Below, piece after piece: positions 6,991 through 15,037 of a stretch of DNA of 42,000 nucleotides; the first letter of the stretch is position 1; every line of letters begins with the position of its first letter. The translations under genes and the position numbers were made by a program. The notes beneath the pieces are model-generated. The model saw only the letters and a program-made list of their open reading frames with translations. It had not been told where the DNA came from and searched no databases. The DNA is from Streptomyces scabichelini (GTDB taxonomy: Bacteria; Actinomycetota; Actinomycetes; Streptomycetales; Streptomycetaceae), in the NCBI RefSeq assembly GCF_011045015.1, contig NZ_JAAKZY010000083.1:1-42000 (forward strand), read 5' to 3'.

Positions 6991-7977
6991 GTGACCGCCC
7001 ACCCGATCGTCCTCGACAGCGACCCCGGCATCGACGACGCCCTGGCCCTGCAGTACCTCCTCGGCACCGGCCTGTGGGATCTGAAGGCCTACACCTCCGT
7101 GGGCGGCAACCTCCCCGCCGACGTGACATACCGCAACGCCCGTGCCCTGGCCAGGGCAGTGCGCATCGACACGGACGTCCCGGTCCACCACGGCGCGGGC
7201 CGCCCCCTGAGCCGCCTCCCCTACAAGGCCGCGTCCGACTTCCACGGCCCCGCGGGCCTCGGCCACGAGGCCCTGCCCGACTCGGCCGCCGCGCACCCCG
7301 CCGAGTCCTCCGCGCAGGCGCTGCTGCGGCTCTCCCGTGACTACGAGGGTGAGCTGACCGTTTGCGCCACGGGCCCGCTCACGAACGTGGCGATCGCGCT
7401 CCTGGAGGACCCGGCCTTCGCCCACCGCGTCAAGAGGCTCGTCTTCATGGGCGGCGCCGCACAGGTGCCCGGGAACGTGACCCCGGTCGCCGAGTTCAAC
7501 ATCTGGACCGACCCGGACGCCGCCGAGGTGGTCGTGTCCTCCGGCATCCCGTTCACGATGGTGGACCTGGACGCCTCGCACCGCTGGCTCTTCGGCTCCG
7601 CCGACCTCGCCGCCCTGGAAGCGGCGGGCGCGGGCACGGCGCTCGCCGTCCGGCTGCTGCGGGTCTACATGGACGCCTACCGCCGCCACGGCGGGGGCGA
7701 CGCCTGCCCGTTGCACGACCCGCTCGCCGTGGGCGTGTGCGCGGACGAGTCGTTCATCACCGCCGCGGAGGGAGCCGTCATCGTCGAGTGCGCGAGTGAA
7801 CTCACCCGCGGCAAGACCGTGTTCGTCCCCTCGGCCGCCGAGCGGGCCTACTACACCGAGTCGCCCTCCCTGACCGCCCGCGCCCGCAGCACCGGACGCG
7901 TCGCCCTCGGGCCGGGCCCCCGCAACTTCACCAAGGACTTCGTCGCGACCCTGCCGCTGTGGCCGGCCGTGGGCTGA
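6991..7977 (+). CDS. Inosine/uridine-preferring nucleoside hydrolase
   Basis: A 328-residue enzyme that hydrolyses the N-glycosidic bond of nucleosides to base and ribose for salvage. The family calcium-binding DxDxxxDD motif is DSDPGIDD (Asp9, Asp11, Asp15, Asp16). Further family blocks are CATGPLTNVAIAL, VFMGGAAQVPGNVTPVAEFN, a DPDAAEVV helix and the final metal-binding Asp in CPLHDPLAVG. Length is normal. It starts at GTG 6991 with a leaderless-type promoter. It is probably cytosolic, and substrate preference cannot be read from sequence. The following acetyltransferase gene is 89 nt away. Confidence 0.92.
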   Translation: MTAHPIVLDSDPGIDDALALQYLLGTGLWDLKAYTSVGGNLPADVTYRNARALARAVRIDTDVPVHHGAGRPLSRLPYKAASDFHGPAGLGHEALPDSAAAHPAESSAQALLRLSRDYEGELTVCATGPLTNVAIALLEDPAFAHRVKRLVFMGGAAQVPGNVTPVAEFNIWTDPDAAEVVVSSGIPFTMVDLDASHRWLFGSADLAALEAAGAGTALAVRLLRVYMDAYRRHGGGDACPLHDPLAVGVCADESFITAAEGAVIVECASELTRGKTVFVPSAAERAYYTESPSLTARARSTGRVALGPGPRNFTKDFVATLPLWPAVG

Positions 7978-8066
7978 ACCACCGGTCCCCCTCCGGGGAA
8001 GGCCGGCAGCTCCCCTCTGGGAAAGGCCGGAAGCCGTTGTCGTACCCCTGATGCACACTTCTTCAC

Positions 8067-8573
8067 ATGGACTTCGTGATCAGGCGCGCAGCCCCCGAAG
8101 AGTACGAGAGCCTCGGCGAGATCACCGCGCAGGCCTATCTCGGAGACGGGCTGCTCGACTTCGGGGAGAGCGACTCGTACCTGGACGAGCTGCGGGACGT
8201 CGCCAAGCGGGCCGCCGCGGCGGAGGTACTGGTCGCGGTCGAGCACGACCGCGTGCTGGGCGGCGTGGCCTTCGTACCGTCCGGCGGACCGATGAGCGAA
8301 ATCGCTGGGCCCGGTGAGGCCGAGATACGGATGCTCGCCGTCGCGCGGGAGGCCCGCGGCCGGGGCGTGGGCGAGACCCTCGCACGCGCCTGCATTGACC
8401 GTGCACGGGCCACCCCCGGCTGCGTACGCATCGTCCTGTCCACCCAGACGACCATGCACAGCGCCCACCGCATCTATGAGCGTCTCGGCTTCACCCGCAC
8501 CCCCGACCGCGACTGGAACCCCATCCCCGACCTCGACGACATCTACCTGCTCACCTACGAGTTGACGCTCTGA
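8067..8573 (+). CDS. GNAT family N-acetyltransferase
   Basis: A 168-residue single-domain GNAT enzyme. The acetyl-CoA-binding motif A is EIRMLAVAREARGRGVGETL (loop ARGRGVG), followed by LSTQTTMHSAHRIYERLGF, the usual motif B. No ribosome binding site is obvious before ATG 8067. The substrate is unknown. Its 3' end runs into the nrd regulatory region; the first NrdR box begins 23 nt beyond its stop, so read-through into the riboswitch is possible unless transcription ends there. Confidence 0.9.
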   Translation: MDFVIRRAAPEEYESLGEITAQAYLGDGLLDFGESDSYLDELRDVAKRAAAAEVLVAVEHDRVLGGVAFVPSGGPMSEIAGPGEAEIRMLAVAREARGRGVGETLARACIDRARATPGCVRIVLSTQTTMHSAHRIYERLGFTRTPDRDWNPIPDLDDIYLLTYELTL

Positions 8574-8595
8574 CACCCTCCGAAGCCGACATACG

Positions 8596-8643
8596 ACACA
8601 ACATGTGGGGGGTACTTTCGCAGCCCGGCACAAGATGTATGCT
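8596..8643 (+). promoter_or_regulatory. Tandem NrdR boxes flanking a -10 element
   Basis: Box 1 at 8596-8611 (core ACACAACATGTG) and box 2 at 8628-8643 (core CACAAGATGTAT) resemble the NrdR consensus acaCwAtATaTwGtgt, each at about 10-11 of 16 positions. Their 32-bp spacing is close to three helical turns, as known for NrdR sites. TACTTT at 8613-8618 lies between them and would start transcription near 8625. nrdR itself is not in this window. Confidence 0.75.
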
Positions 8644-8775
8644 CATGCTCGCTGTCGCCGCAGGGGAATCCGGTGCGAATCCGGAACTGTCCCGCAACGG
8701 TGTACTTGTACATGTCCGTCCCCAGGGCGGACCGTGCGCGAGCGTCAGTCCGAGGACCTGCCGACAGCGCGCCCA
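8625..8775 (+). ncRNA. Cobalamin (B12) riboswitch upstream of nrdAB
   Basis: The conserved core GGGAATCCGGTGCGAATCCG followed by GAACTGTCCCGCAACGGTG occupies about 8663-8702, and the B12 box AGTCCGAGGACCTGCC lies at 8747-8762. These are hallmark cobalamin-aptamer segments. The element precedes the class Ia reductase genes, where a B12 riboswitch is established in Streptomyces. It lets adenosylcobalamin shut off the oxygen-dependent enzyme when the B12-dependent class II enzyme can work. About 145 nt separate the aptamer from the GTG of nrdA and hold the expression platform. Confidence 0.93.
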
Positions 8776-8920
8776 GGCCGTCCGGCCCGGGCGACCATGC
8801 CGTCCGGGCCTCGCGGAGTGGGCCGGTGGACGCGGCGTACCGCTGCGCAGAGCGCGTACACCCGTGTGCCCCGAACCCCCTCTCCCCGCAGGCCCCTTGC
8901 CGAGCGAGGGAGAGCCCCAC

Positions 8921-11338
8921 GTGACCATCGCGCCAGCCGATCCGGTCTCAGCGACAGCGCCAGGGACAGGGAAAGCGCCAGGGACAGGGACAGTGCCCCA
9001 GGCCGGAGGCGACGGGCCCGGAGCCGCGTTGCTGCGGACCCTGACCGAGCTGACTGCCGACCTGCCCCACGCCGACCCCGGCCGGGTCGCCGCCGCCGCA
9101 TTGCGCGGCCGGTCCGCGCACGCCGACGAGACGGAGTTGCGGGAGCTGGCCACGGAGGCGTCGGCCGGCCTCATCTCCGAGGACCCCGCCTACTCGCGGC
9201 TGGCCGCCCGCCTGCTGACCATCGGCATCCGCGCCGAGGCCGCCTCGCAGGGCGTCACGTCCTTCACCGGGTCCGTCGCCGTGGGGCACCGGGAAGGGCT
9301 CATCGCCGACCGGACCGCCGAGTTCGTACGCAGCCACGCCGAACGGCTCGACTCCCTCATCGACACCCAGGCCGACGACCGCTTCGGCTACTTCGGGCTG
9401 CGCACCCTCCACAGCCGCTACCTCCTCCGGCATCCGATCACCCGCAAGGTCATCGAGACACCCCAGCACTTCATGCTGCGCGTGGCCTCGGGGCTGGCCG
9501 AGGACACTGTGTTCAATTCAAAGACGGGCGCCCGTTCCGTGGACGAAGTCGCCGCGCTTTACCGTCTGATGAGCCGCCTCGACTACCTGCCCTCCTCCCC
9601 CACCCTCTTCAACTCCGGTACGCGGCACCCGCAGATGTCGTCCTGCTACCTCCTCGACTCTCCGAAGGACGAGCTGGACTCCATCTACGACCGCTACCAC
9701 CAGGTGGCCCGGCTCTCGAAGCACGCGGGCGGCATCGGCATCGCGTACTCCCGGATCCGTTCCCGCGGTGCGCTGATCCGTGGGACCAACGGGCACTCCA
9801 ACGGCATCGTCCCGTTCCTGAAGACCCTCGACGCCTCGGTCGCCGCCGTGAACCAGGGCGGCCGGCGCAAGGGCGCGGCCGCCGTCTACCTGGAGACCTG
9901 GCACTCCGACATCGAGGAGTTCCTGGAGCTGCGCGACAACACCGGCGAGGACGCCCGGCGCACGCACAACCTGAACCTCGCGCACTGGATCCCGGACGAG
10001 TTCATGCGCCGCGTCGACGAGGACCGCGTGTGGTCGCTGTTCTCGCCGTCGGACGTGCCCGAGCTCGTCGACCTGTGGGGCGAGGAGTTCGACGCGGCAT
10101 ACCGCGAGGCGGAGGCGCAGGGGCTCGCGAAGAAGACCATCCCGGCCCGCGATCTGTACGGCCGCATGATGCGCACCCTCGCACAGACCGGCAACGGCTG
10201 GATGACCTTCAAGGACACCGCCAACCGCACCGCCAACCAGACGGCCCTGCCCGGCCACACGGTCCACTCCTCCAACCTCTGCACGGAGATCCTGGAGGTG
10301 ACGGACGACGGGGAGACAGCGGTCTGCAACCTGGGGTCCGTGAATCTGAGTTCCTTTGTCGACATGGCGACCGGTGATCTCGACTGGGAGCGGCTCGACG
10401 CCACCGTCCGTACCGCCGTCACCTTCCTCGACCGCGTCGTCGACATCAACTTCTACCCGACCGAGCAGGCGGGCCGATCGAACGCGCGGTGGCGCCCCGT
10501 CGGGCTGGGCGCGATGGGCCTGCAGGACGTCTTCTTCAAGCTGCGCCTGCCCTTCGACTCGCCGGAGGCCAAGCAGCTCTCCACGAAGATCGCCGAGCGC
10601 ATCATGCTCGCCGCGTACGAGGCGTCCGCCGACCTCGCCGAGCGCAACGGCCCCCTTCCGGCCTGGGAGAAGACCCGTACGGCACAGGGCGTCCTGCACC
10701 CCGACCACTTCGACGTGGAGCTCACCTGGCCGGAGCGCTGGGCGGCGCTGCGGGAGCGGATCGCCACGACAGGCATGCGCAACTCCCTGCTGCTCGCCAT
10801 CGCGCCCACCGCCACGATCGCCTCCATCGCCGGTGTCTACGAGTGCATCGAGCCGCAGGTCTCGAACCTCTTCAAGCGCGAGACCCTGTCCGGCGAGTTC
10901 CTCCAGGTCAACTCGTACCTGGTGGCCGAACTGAAGAGGCTCGGCGTGTGGGACTCGAAGACCCGTGAGGCGCTGCGTGAGTCGGGCGGCTCCGTGCAGG
11001 GCTTCACCTGGGTACCCCAGGACGTCCGCGACCTGTACCGCACGGCGTGGGAGATCCCGCAGCGCGGCCTCATCGACATGGCCGCCGCCCGCACCCCGTT
11101 CCTGGACCAGTCCCAGTCCGTGAACCTCTTCATGGAGACGCCGACCATCGGCAAGCTCTCCTCGATGTACGCGTACGCCTGGAAGTCGGGCCTGAAGACG
11201 ACGTACTACCTGCGCTCACGCCCGGCGACCCGCATCGCCCGCGCGGCACAGGCCACTGCCCCCGCACAGCAGACGGCCGGCCCCGACGCCGTCGCCTGCT
11301 CCCTGGAAAACCCCGAGTCCTGCGAGGCCTGCCAGTAA
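8921..11338 (+). CDS. nrdA: Class Ia ribonucleotide reductase, large (alpha) subunit
   Basis: An 805-residue catalytic subunit reducing ribonucleoside diphosphates. Equivalents of the E. coli catalytic residues are visible: Cys242 (SSCYLL), Asn452-Cys454-Glu456 in SNLCTEI, Cys469 (AVCNLGSVNLSS), the radical-transfer Tyr pair in TTYYLRSR, and the C-terminal redox cysteines in SCEACQ. The KRDG signature of an ATP-cone is absent; the N-terminus is instead Ala/Gly/Thr/Pro-rich. The start chosen is GTG 8921, with GAGGGAGAG 8 nt upstream; a longer frame upstream lies inside the riboswitch. nrdB follows after 2 nt. Confidence 0.96.
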   Translation: MTIAPADPVSATAPGTGKAPGTGTVPQAGGDGPGAALLRTLTELTADLPHADPGRVAAAALRGRSAHADETELRELATEASAGLISEDPAYSRLAARLLTIGIRAEAASQGVTSFTGSVAVGHREGLIADRTAEFVRSHAERLDSLIDTQADDRFGYFGLRTLHSRYLLRHPITRKVIETPQHFMLRVASGLAEDTVFNSKTGARSVDEVAALYRLMSRLDYLPSSPTLFNSGTRHPQMSSCYLLDSPKDELDSIYDRYHQVARLSKHAGGIGIAYSRIRSRGALIRGTNGHSNGIVPFLKTLDASVAAVNQGGRRKGAAAVYLETWHSDIEEFLELRDNTGEDARRTHNLNLAHWIPDEFMRRVDEDRVWSLFSPSDVPELVDLWGEEFDAAYREAEAQGLAKKTIPARDLYGRMMRTLAQTGNGWMTFKDTANRTANQTALPGHTVHSSNLCTEILEVTDDGETAVCNLGSVNLSSFVDMATGDLDWERLDATVRTAVTFLDRVVDINFYPTEQAGRSNARWRPVGLGAMGLQDVFFKLRLPFDSPEAKQLSTKIAERIMLAAYEASADLAERNGPLPAWEKTRTAQGVLHPDHFDVELTWPERWAALRERIATTGMRNSLLLAIAPTATIASIAGVYECIEPQVSNLFKRETLSGEFLQVNSYLVAELKRLGVWDSKTREALRESGGSVQGFTWVPQDVRDLYRTAWEIPQRGLIDMAAARTPFLDQSQSVNLFMETPTIGKLSSMYAYAWKSGLKTTYYLRSRPATRIARAAQATAPAQQTAGPDAVACSLENPESCEACQ

Positions 11339-11340
11339 TC

Positions 11341-12348
11341 ATGAGTGACAAGAACCTGCTCGACCCGGGCTTCGAGCTGACTCTCCGCCCCATGCGCTAC
11401 CCCGACTTCTACGAGCGCTACCGGGACGCGATCAAGAACACCTGGACCGTGGAGGAGGTGGACCTCCACTCGGATGTGACAGATCTCGCGAAACTGTCAC
11501 CCGGCGAGCAGCATCTGATCGGCCGGCTGGTCGCGTTCTTCGCGACGGGCGACTCGATCGTCGCCAACAATCTGGTGCTGACGTTGTACAGGCACATCAA
11601 CTCCCCCGAGGCGAGGCTCTACCTGAGCCGTCAGCTCTTCGAGGAGGCCGTGCACGTCCAGTTCTACTTGACGCTGCTCGACACCTACCTCCCCGACCCG
11701 GAGGACCGCGCCGCCGCATTCGACGCGGTGGAGAACATCCCGTCCATCCGCGCGAAGGCGGAGTTCTGCTTCAAGTGGATGGACTCGGTGGAGAAGATCG
11801 ACCGGCTGGAGAGCAAAGCCGACCGCCGCCGATTCCTCCTCAATCTCATCTGCTTCGCCGCGTGCATCGAGGGTCTGTTCTTCTACGGCGCCTTCGCGTA
11901 CGTCTACTGGTTCCGCAGCCGCGGCCTGCTGCACGGCCTGGCGACCGGCACCAACTGGGTGTTCCGGGACGAAACTTGCCACATGAACGCGGCGTTCGCC
12001 GTAGTCGACACCGTCCGCAAGGAAGAGCCGGATCTCTTCGACGACGAGCTGGACCGGCAGATTACCGACATGATCCGCGAAGCCGTCGCGTCCGAGTTGC
12101 AGTTCGCTCGCGACCTGTGCGGTGATGGCCTCCCCGGTATGAACACCGACTCGATGCGCCAGTACCTGGAGTGCGTCGCCGACCAGCGACTCGTACGCCT
12201 CGGCCTGGCACCGGTCTACGGCTCCGAGAACCCCTTCTCCTTCATGGAGCTGCAGGGCGTTCAGGAGCTGACCAACTTCTTCGAGCGCCGGCCTTCGGCG
12301 TACCAGGTGGCGGTGGAGGGTTCGGTCGGCTTCGACGAGGACTTCTGA
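11341..12348 (+). CDS. nrdB: Class Ia ribonucleotide reductase, small (beta) subunit
   Basis: A 335-residue radical-generating subunit. Expected diiron ligands are present: Asp71, Glu102, His105, Glu177, Glu211 and His214. The radical Tyr is Tyr109, four residues after His105 as in E. coli (His118/Tyr122), so this is a tyrosyl-radical class I enzyme rather than a Phe-type Ic. The acidic C-terminus VGFDEDF fits docking to the alpha subunit. It lies 2 nt after nrdA in one operon under NrdR and B12 control. Confidence 0.96.
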   Translation: MSDKNLLDPGFELTLRPMRYPDFYERYRDAIKNTWTVEEVDLHSDVTDLAKLSPGEQHLIGRLVAFFATGDSIVANNLVLTLYRHINSPEARLYLSRQLFEEAVHVQFYLTLLDTYLPDPEDRAAAFDAVENIPSIRAKAEFCFKWMDSVEKIDRLESKADRRRFLLNLICFAACIEGLFFYGAFAYVYWFRSRGLLHGLATGTNWVFRDETCHMNAAFAVVDTVRKEEPDLFDDELDRQITDMIREAVASELQFARDLCGDGLPGMNTDSMRQYLECVADQRLVRLGLAPVYGSENPFSFMELQGVQELTNFFERRPSAYQVAVEGSVGFDEDF

Positions 12349-12497
12349 TCCTTCCGGTCTCCCTGCTCGGCCTCCCTGAGCTGACGGTCGACGCGCCTGT
12401 CGCGCACGATGCCGATCACTGCGGGGAGGACGAGCAGGACGAGGATCCCGAGCACGGCGAGCATTCCGATCAGGCCTTCTGTCTGTGTCGTAGTCAT
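12261..12497 (-). CDS. Small single-pass membrane protein, hypothetical
   Basis: A 78-residue product (ATG 12497; GTG 12506 possible) with one strong transmembrane helix, GMLAVLGILVLLVLPAVIGI (about residues 11-30), then a highly charged cytoplasmic tail. Its last 29 codons overlap the 3' end of nrdB in antisense. It fills the otherwise empty space between nrdB and the AraC-type regulator. The hydrophobic helix followed by a basic stretch looks like a real protein, but the overlap lowers confidence. Function unknown. Confidence 0.5.
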   Translation of the reverse strand: MTTTQTEGLIGMLAVLGILVLLVLPAVIGIVRDRRVDRQLREAEQGDRKDQKSSSKPTEPSTATWYAEGRRSKKLVSS

Positions 12498-12673
12498 AGA
12501 CACCACTGTCGCGCCGATTGCTCCTTACCGTCAGTGGCAGGACTGCCGCACACCCTCGAATTCCTGCCACGTCCGAGGCATACTGGCAACATGCTGCTGT
12601 GGCATCCCGGGGGACAACCGCAGGACCCCCGGCCGAAGTCCCCTTTGACCTGCGCATCCATGCGAGGTGGGTC

Positions 12674-13654
12674 ATGCTGAGCAACGTCGCCATCGTCCTG
12701 CTCGACGGCGTGCATCCCTTCGAACTCGGCGTCGTCTGCGAGGTGTTCGGCCTCGACCGCAGCGACGAGGGTCTGCCCGGGTACGACTTCGCGGTCGTCT
12801 CGGCCGAGGGCCCGACGCTCAGCACCCATGTCGCCGGGTTCACGGTCTCCACGCCGTACGGCCTCGACCGGCTCGAAGAGGCCGACCTGATCGCCGTACC
12901 GGCCGGGAGCGACTACGTCCAGCGCGACTACCCGCCCGAGCTGCTCGACGCCCTGCGCCGGGCCGCCGACCGCGGCGCGCGCGTGCTCAGCGTCTGCTCC
13001 GGCGTCTTCGTGCTCGGCGCGGCGGGCCTGCTCGACGGACGGCGCTGCGCGGTGCACTGGCGGCAGGCGGACGAGCTGGCCCGGCGCTACCCGCGGGCGA
13101 TCGTCGAACCCGACGTGCTGTACGTGGACGAGGACCCGGTCATCACCTCGGCCGGCACCGCCTCCGGCATCGACGCCTGTCTGCACATCGTCCGCAAGGA
13201 GCAGGGCCCGGAGGTGGCCAACAAGATCGCCCGCCGGATGGTCGTGCCGCCGCACCGCGACGGCGGCCAGGCCCAGTACGTCGAGCGCCCGCTGCCCCTG
13301 TCCCGGTGCGACACGGTCGGCGAGGTCCTGGCATGGATGGAGCTCCACCTCGACGAGGAGATGACCGTCGAGCAGCTCGCCGCCCGTGCGCACATGTCTC
13401 CGCGTACCTTCGCGCGCCGCTTCCAGCAGGAGACCGGTACCACGCCGTACCGCTGGATCCTGCGCCAACGGGTGCTGCTGGCCCAGGAGTTGCTGGAGGC
13501 GACGGACGAGACGATGGACGCGATCGCGGGCCGCACGGGGTTCGGGAACGCGGCCGCGCTGCGCCATCAGTTCGTACGGTCGCTGGGGACGACTCCGCAG
13601 GCGTACCGGCGCACGTTCAGGGGCCCGCAGGACAAGGAGCCCGAGGTCGCCTGA
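12674..13654 (+). CDS. nrdS: GlxA/AdpA-type AraC regulator, probably NrdS
   Basis: A 326-residue regulator. An N-terminal DJ-1/PfpI-like domain (about 1-170) includes FELGVVCEVFG and the nucleophile-elbow segment SVCSGVFVLGAAGLLDG. Two C-terminal AraC helix-turn-helix motifs follow (about 230-318; MTVEQLAARAHMSPRTFARR and MDAIAGRTGFGNAAALRHQF). The ATG at 12674 has GAGG 6 nt upstream; the frame is open further 5'. In S. coelicolor an AraC-like gene, nrdS, is reported with nrdAB; this is the positional match. The 325-nt gap and the antisense small gene make operon membership uncertain. Confidence 0.8.
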   Translation: MLSNVAIVLLDGVHPFELGVVCEVFGLDRSDEGLPGYDFAVVSAEGPTLSTHVAGFTVSTPYGLDRLEEADLIAVPAGSDYVQRDYPPELLDALRRAADRGARVLSVCSGVFVLGAAGLLDGRRCAVHWRQADELARRYPRAIVEPDVLYVDEDPVITSAGTASGIDACLHIVRKEQGPEVANKIARRMVVPPHRDGGQAQYVERPLPLSRCDTVGEVLAWMELHLDEEMTVEQLAARAHMSPRTFARRFQQETGTTPYRWILRQRVLLAQELLEATDETMDAIAGRTGFGNAAALRHQFVRSLGTTPQAYRRTFRGPQDKEPEVA

Positions 13655-13669
13655 ACGTGCGCCCGCGGG

Positions 13670-15037
13670 TCAGCGCGGTACGGCCCGCATCAGCAGCCGC
13701 CTCGGCCGCAGCGTGATACCGATCCGGGTCGAGCGATCGGCCTCGGACACGTGCTCGAAGCGCCACTTCGAGATCAACGTCGCGACGACGATGGCCAGTT
13801 GGGCCATCGCGAAGTGGTCGCCCGGGCACTTGTGGTTGCCGGCGCTGAACGGAGCCATCGCGTACTTCGGGACGTCCTTGGCGCGCTCCGGATGCCAGCG
13901 GTCGGGGTCGAACTCGAGATGGCGCCCGTACGACCTCGGGTCGCGCTGGATGGCCAGCGGACTGTAGACGACGTCCGCACCGGCCGGAATGCGATACCCG
14001 CCGAGTTCGGTTTCGGTCTGTGTCCTGCGCATCAGAATCCAGACCGCGGGCCGCAGACGAATCGCCTCGGTGATGACGTTGTTCGTGTGGGTCAGCTTCC
14101 GGATATCGCCGAACGTCACCATCCGGTCACCCACCACGGATTTGACTTCTTCGCTCACTCGCTCCGCGTGTTCCGGGTGCTCGGCGAGCAAGTCCATGAT
14201 CCATGCCAGCGTGGCCCCGGTCGTTTCCGTGCCCGCCACGAGAACCTGGACGGCTTGGTCGTGCACCTCCTGATCACTTATCGGTTCGCCATTCTCGTCC
14301 TTCGCGTCGAGCAGAGCCGTCAGCAAACAGTCGGGCCTGTCCACGGCGGCCCGGCGCTCGGCGACTACTTCGTCGGCGAGCCGGTGCATTTCGGCCAGCG
14401 CACGGTCGAATTCGCGGTGGGACGGAATCGGCAGCCGGTAGAACGGGCCGAAGGAGAGGAACATCCGCCGGAACATGCCCTCGAAGATCGTGGCAAGCGC
14501 GGCGTGCACCCGCTCGGCGAGTTGGTCGGTCTCCGCGATCCGCAGCATGCAGCGGGCCATCACGCGGGCGGTGACGTGAAACGCCTCCGCCGTCATGTTG
14601 ACCTTGTCACCCGGCCGCAGGCGTTCGGCGAGAGCACGGGCCTCCTCGGCCATCACCTGCTCGTACCGGGGGATCACGTCCTTGCGGAACGACGGCTGGA
14701 TCGTCTGCCGCTGGCGCCGGTGCACGGCGCCGTCGGTGGTCGCGACCCCCTTGCCGAGGAGGACATCCAGGGTGTCCCACAGCGGCCCTCCGATCACGAA
14801 GTCGGAGTTGAGCGCCAGGGCTCCGGTGAGCTCCGGGGTGGTGACGGCGTACAGCGCCTTCGGGCCCAGCCTGAGCCGGACGACGTCGCCGTGGTCGCGC
14901 AGCCGGGTGAGGAAACCCAGCGGGTCGCGCACCATCTTCCAGCTGTGGCCGAGAACGGGGAGTCCGCCCCCGGCGAGTGGCGGCTCCAGCGGCTCTCGCG
15001 CCTCAGTGGGCGCGGGTTTCACAGACTCGACGGTCAT
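13670..15037 (-). CDS. Cytochrome P450 of CYP170A type (albaflavenone synthase)
   Basis: A 455-residue P450. The I-helix oxygen-binding motif is AGTETTG (268-274), the ExxR is EAIR (324-327), and the heme loop FSAGNHKCPG places the thiolate at Cys404. By sequence and context it matches CYP170A1, which oxidises epi-isozizaene at the allylic carbon in two steps, via albaflavenols, to albaflavenone. The S. coelicolor enzyme is also reported to make farnesene at a second site in the P450 fold; the acidic segment KDENGE (246-251) is worth comparing. The ATG overlaps the terpene synthase stop as ATGA, giving a two-gene operon transcribed leftward. Confidence 0.92.
   Translation of the reverse strand: MTVESVKPAPTEAREPLEPPLAGGGLPVLGHSWKMVRDPLGFLTRLRDHGDVVRLRLGPKALYAVTTPELTGALALNSDFVIGGPLWDTLDVLLGKGVATTDGAVHRRQRQTIQPSFRKDVIPRYEQVMAEEARALAERLRPGDKVNMTAEAFHVTARVMARCMLRIAETDQLAERVHAALATIFEGMFRRMFLSFGPFYRLPIPSHREFDRALAEMHRLADEVVAERRAAVDRPDCLLTALLDAKDENGEPISDQEVHDQAVQVLVAGTETTGATLAWIMDLLAEHPEHAERVSEEVKSVVGDRMVTFGDIRKLTHTNNVITEAIRLRPAVWILMRRTQTETELGGYRIPAGADVVYSPLAIQRDPRSYGRHLEFDPDRWHPERAKDVPKYAMAPFSAGNHKCPGDHFAMAQLAIVVATLISKWRFEHVSEADRSTRIGITLRPRRLLMRAVPR

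Noticed and set aside
5977..8058. 693-residue leftward open frame over the PepSY, nucleoside hydrolase and repeat region
   Set aside because: It is antisense to genes with clear family motifs and has shadow composition; no domain is recognisable.
9518..10708. 396-residue frame antisense to nrdA, and a similar 451-residue one over nrdB
   Set aside because: These mirror the coding strand's GC pattern, and nrdA/nrdB have complete catalytic residue sets.
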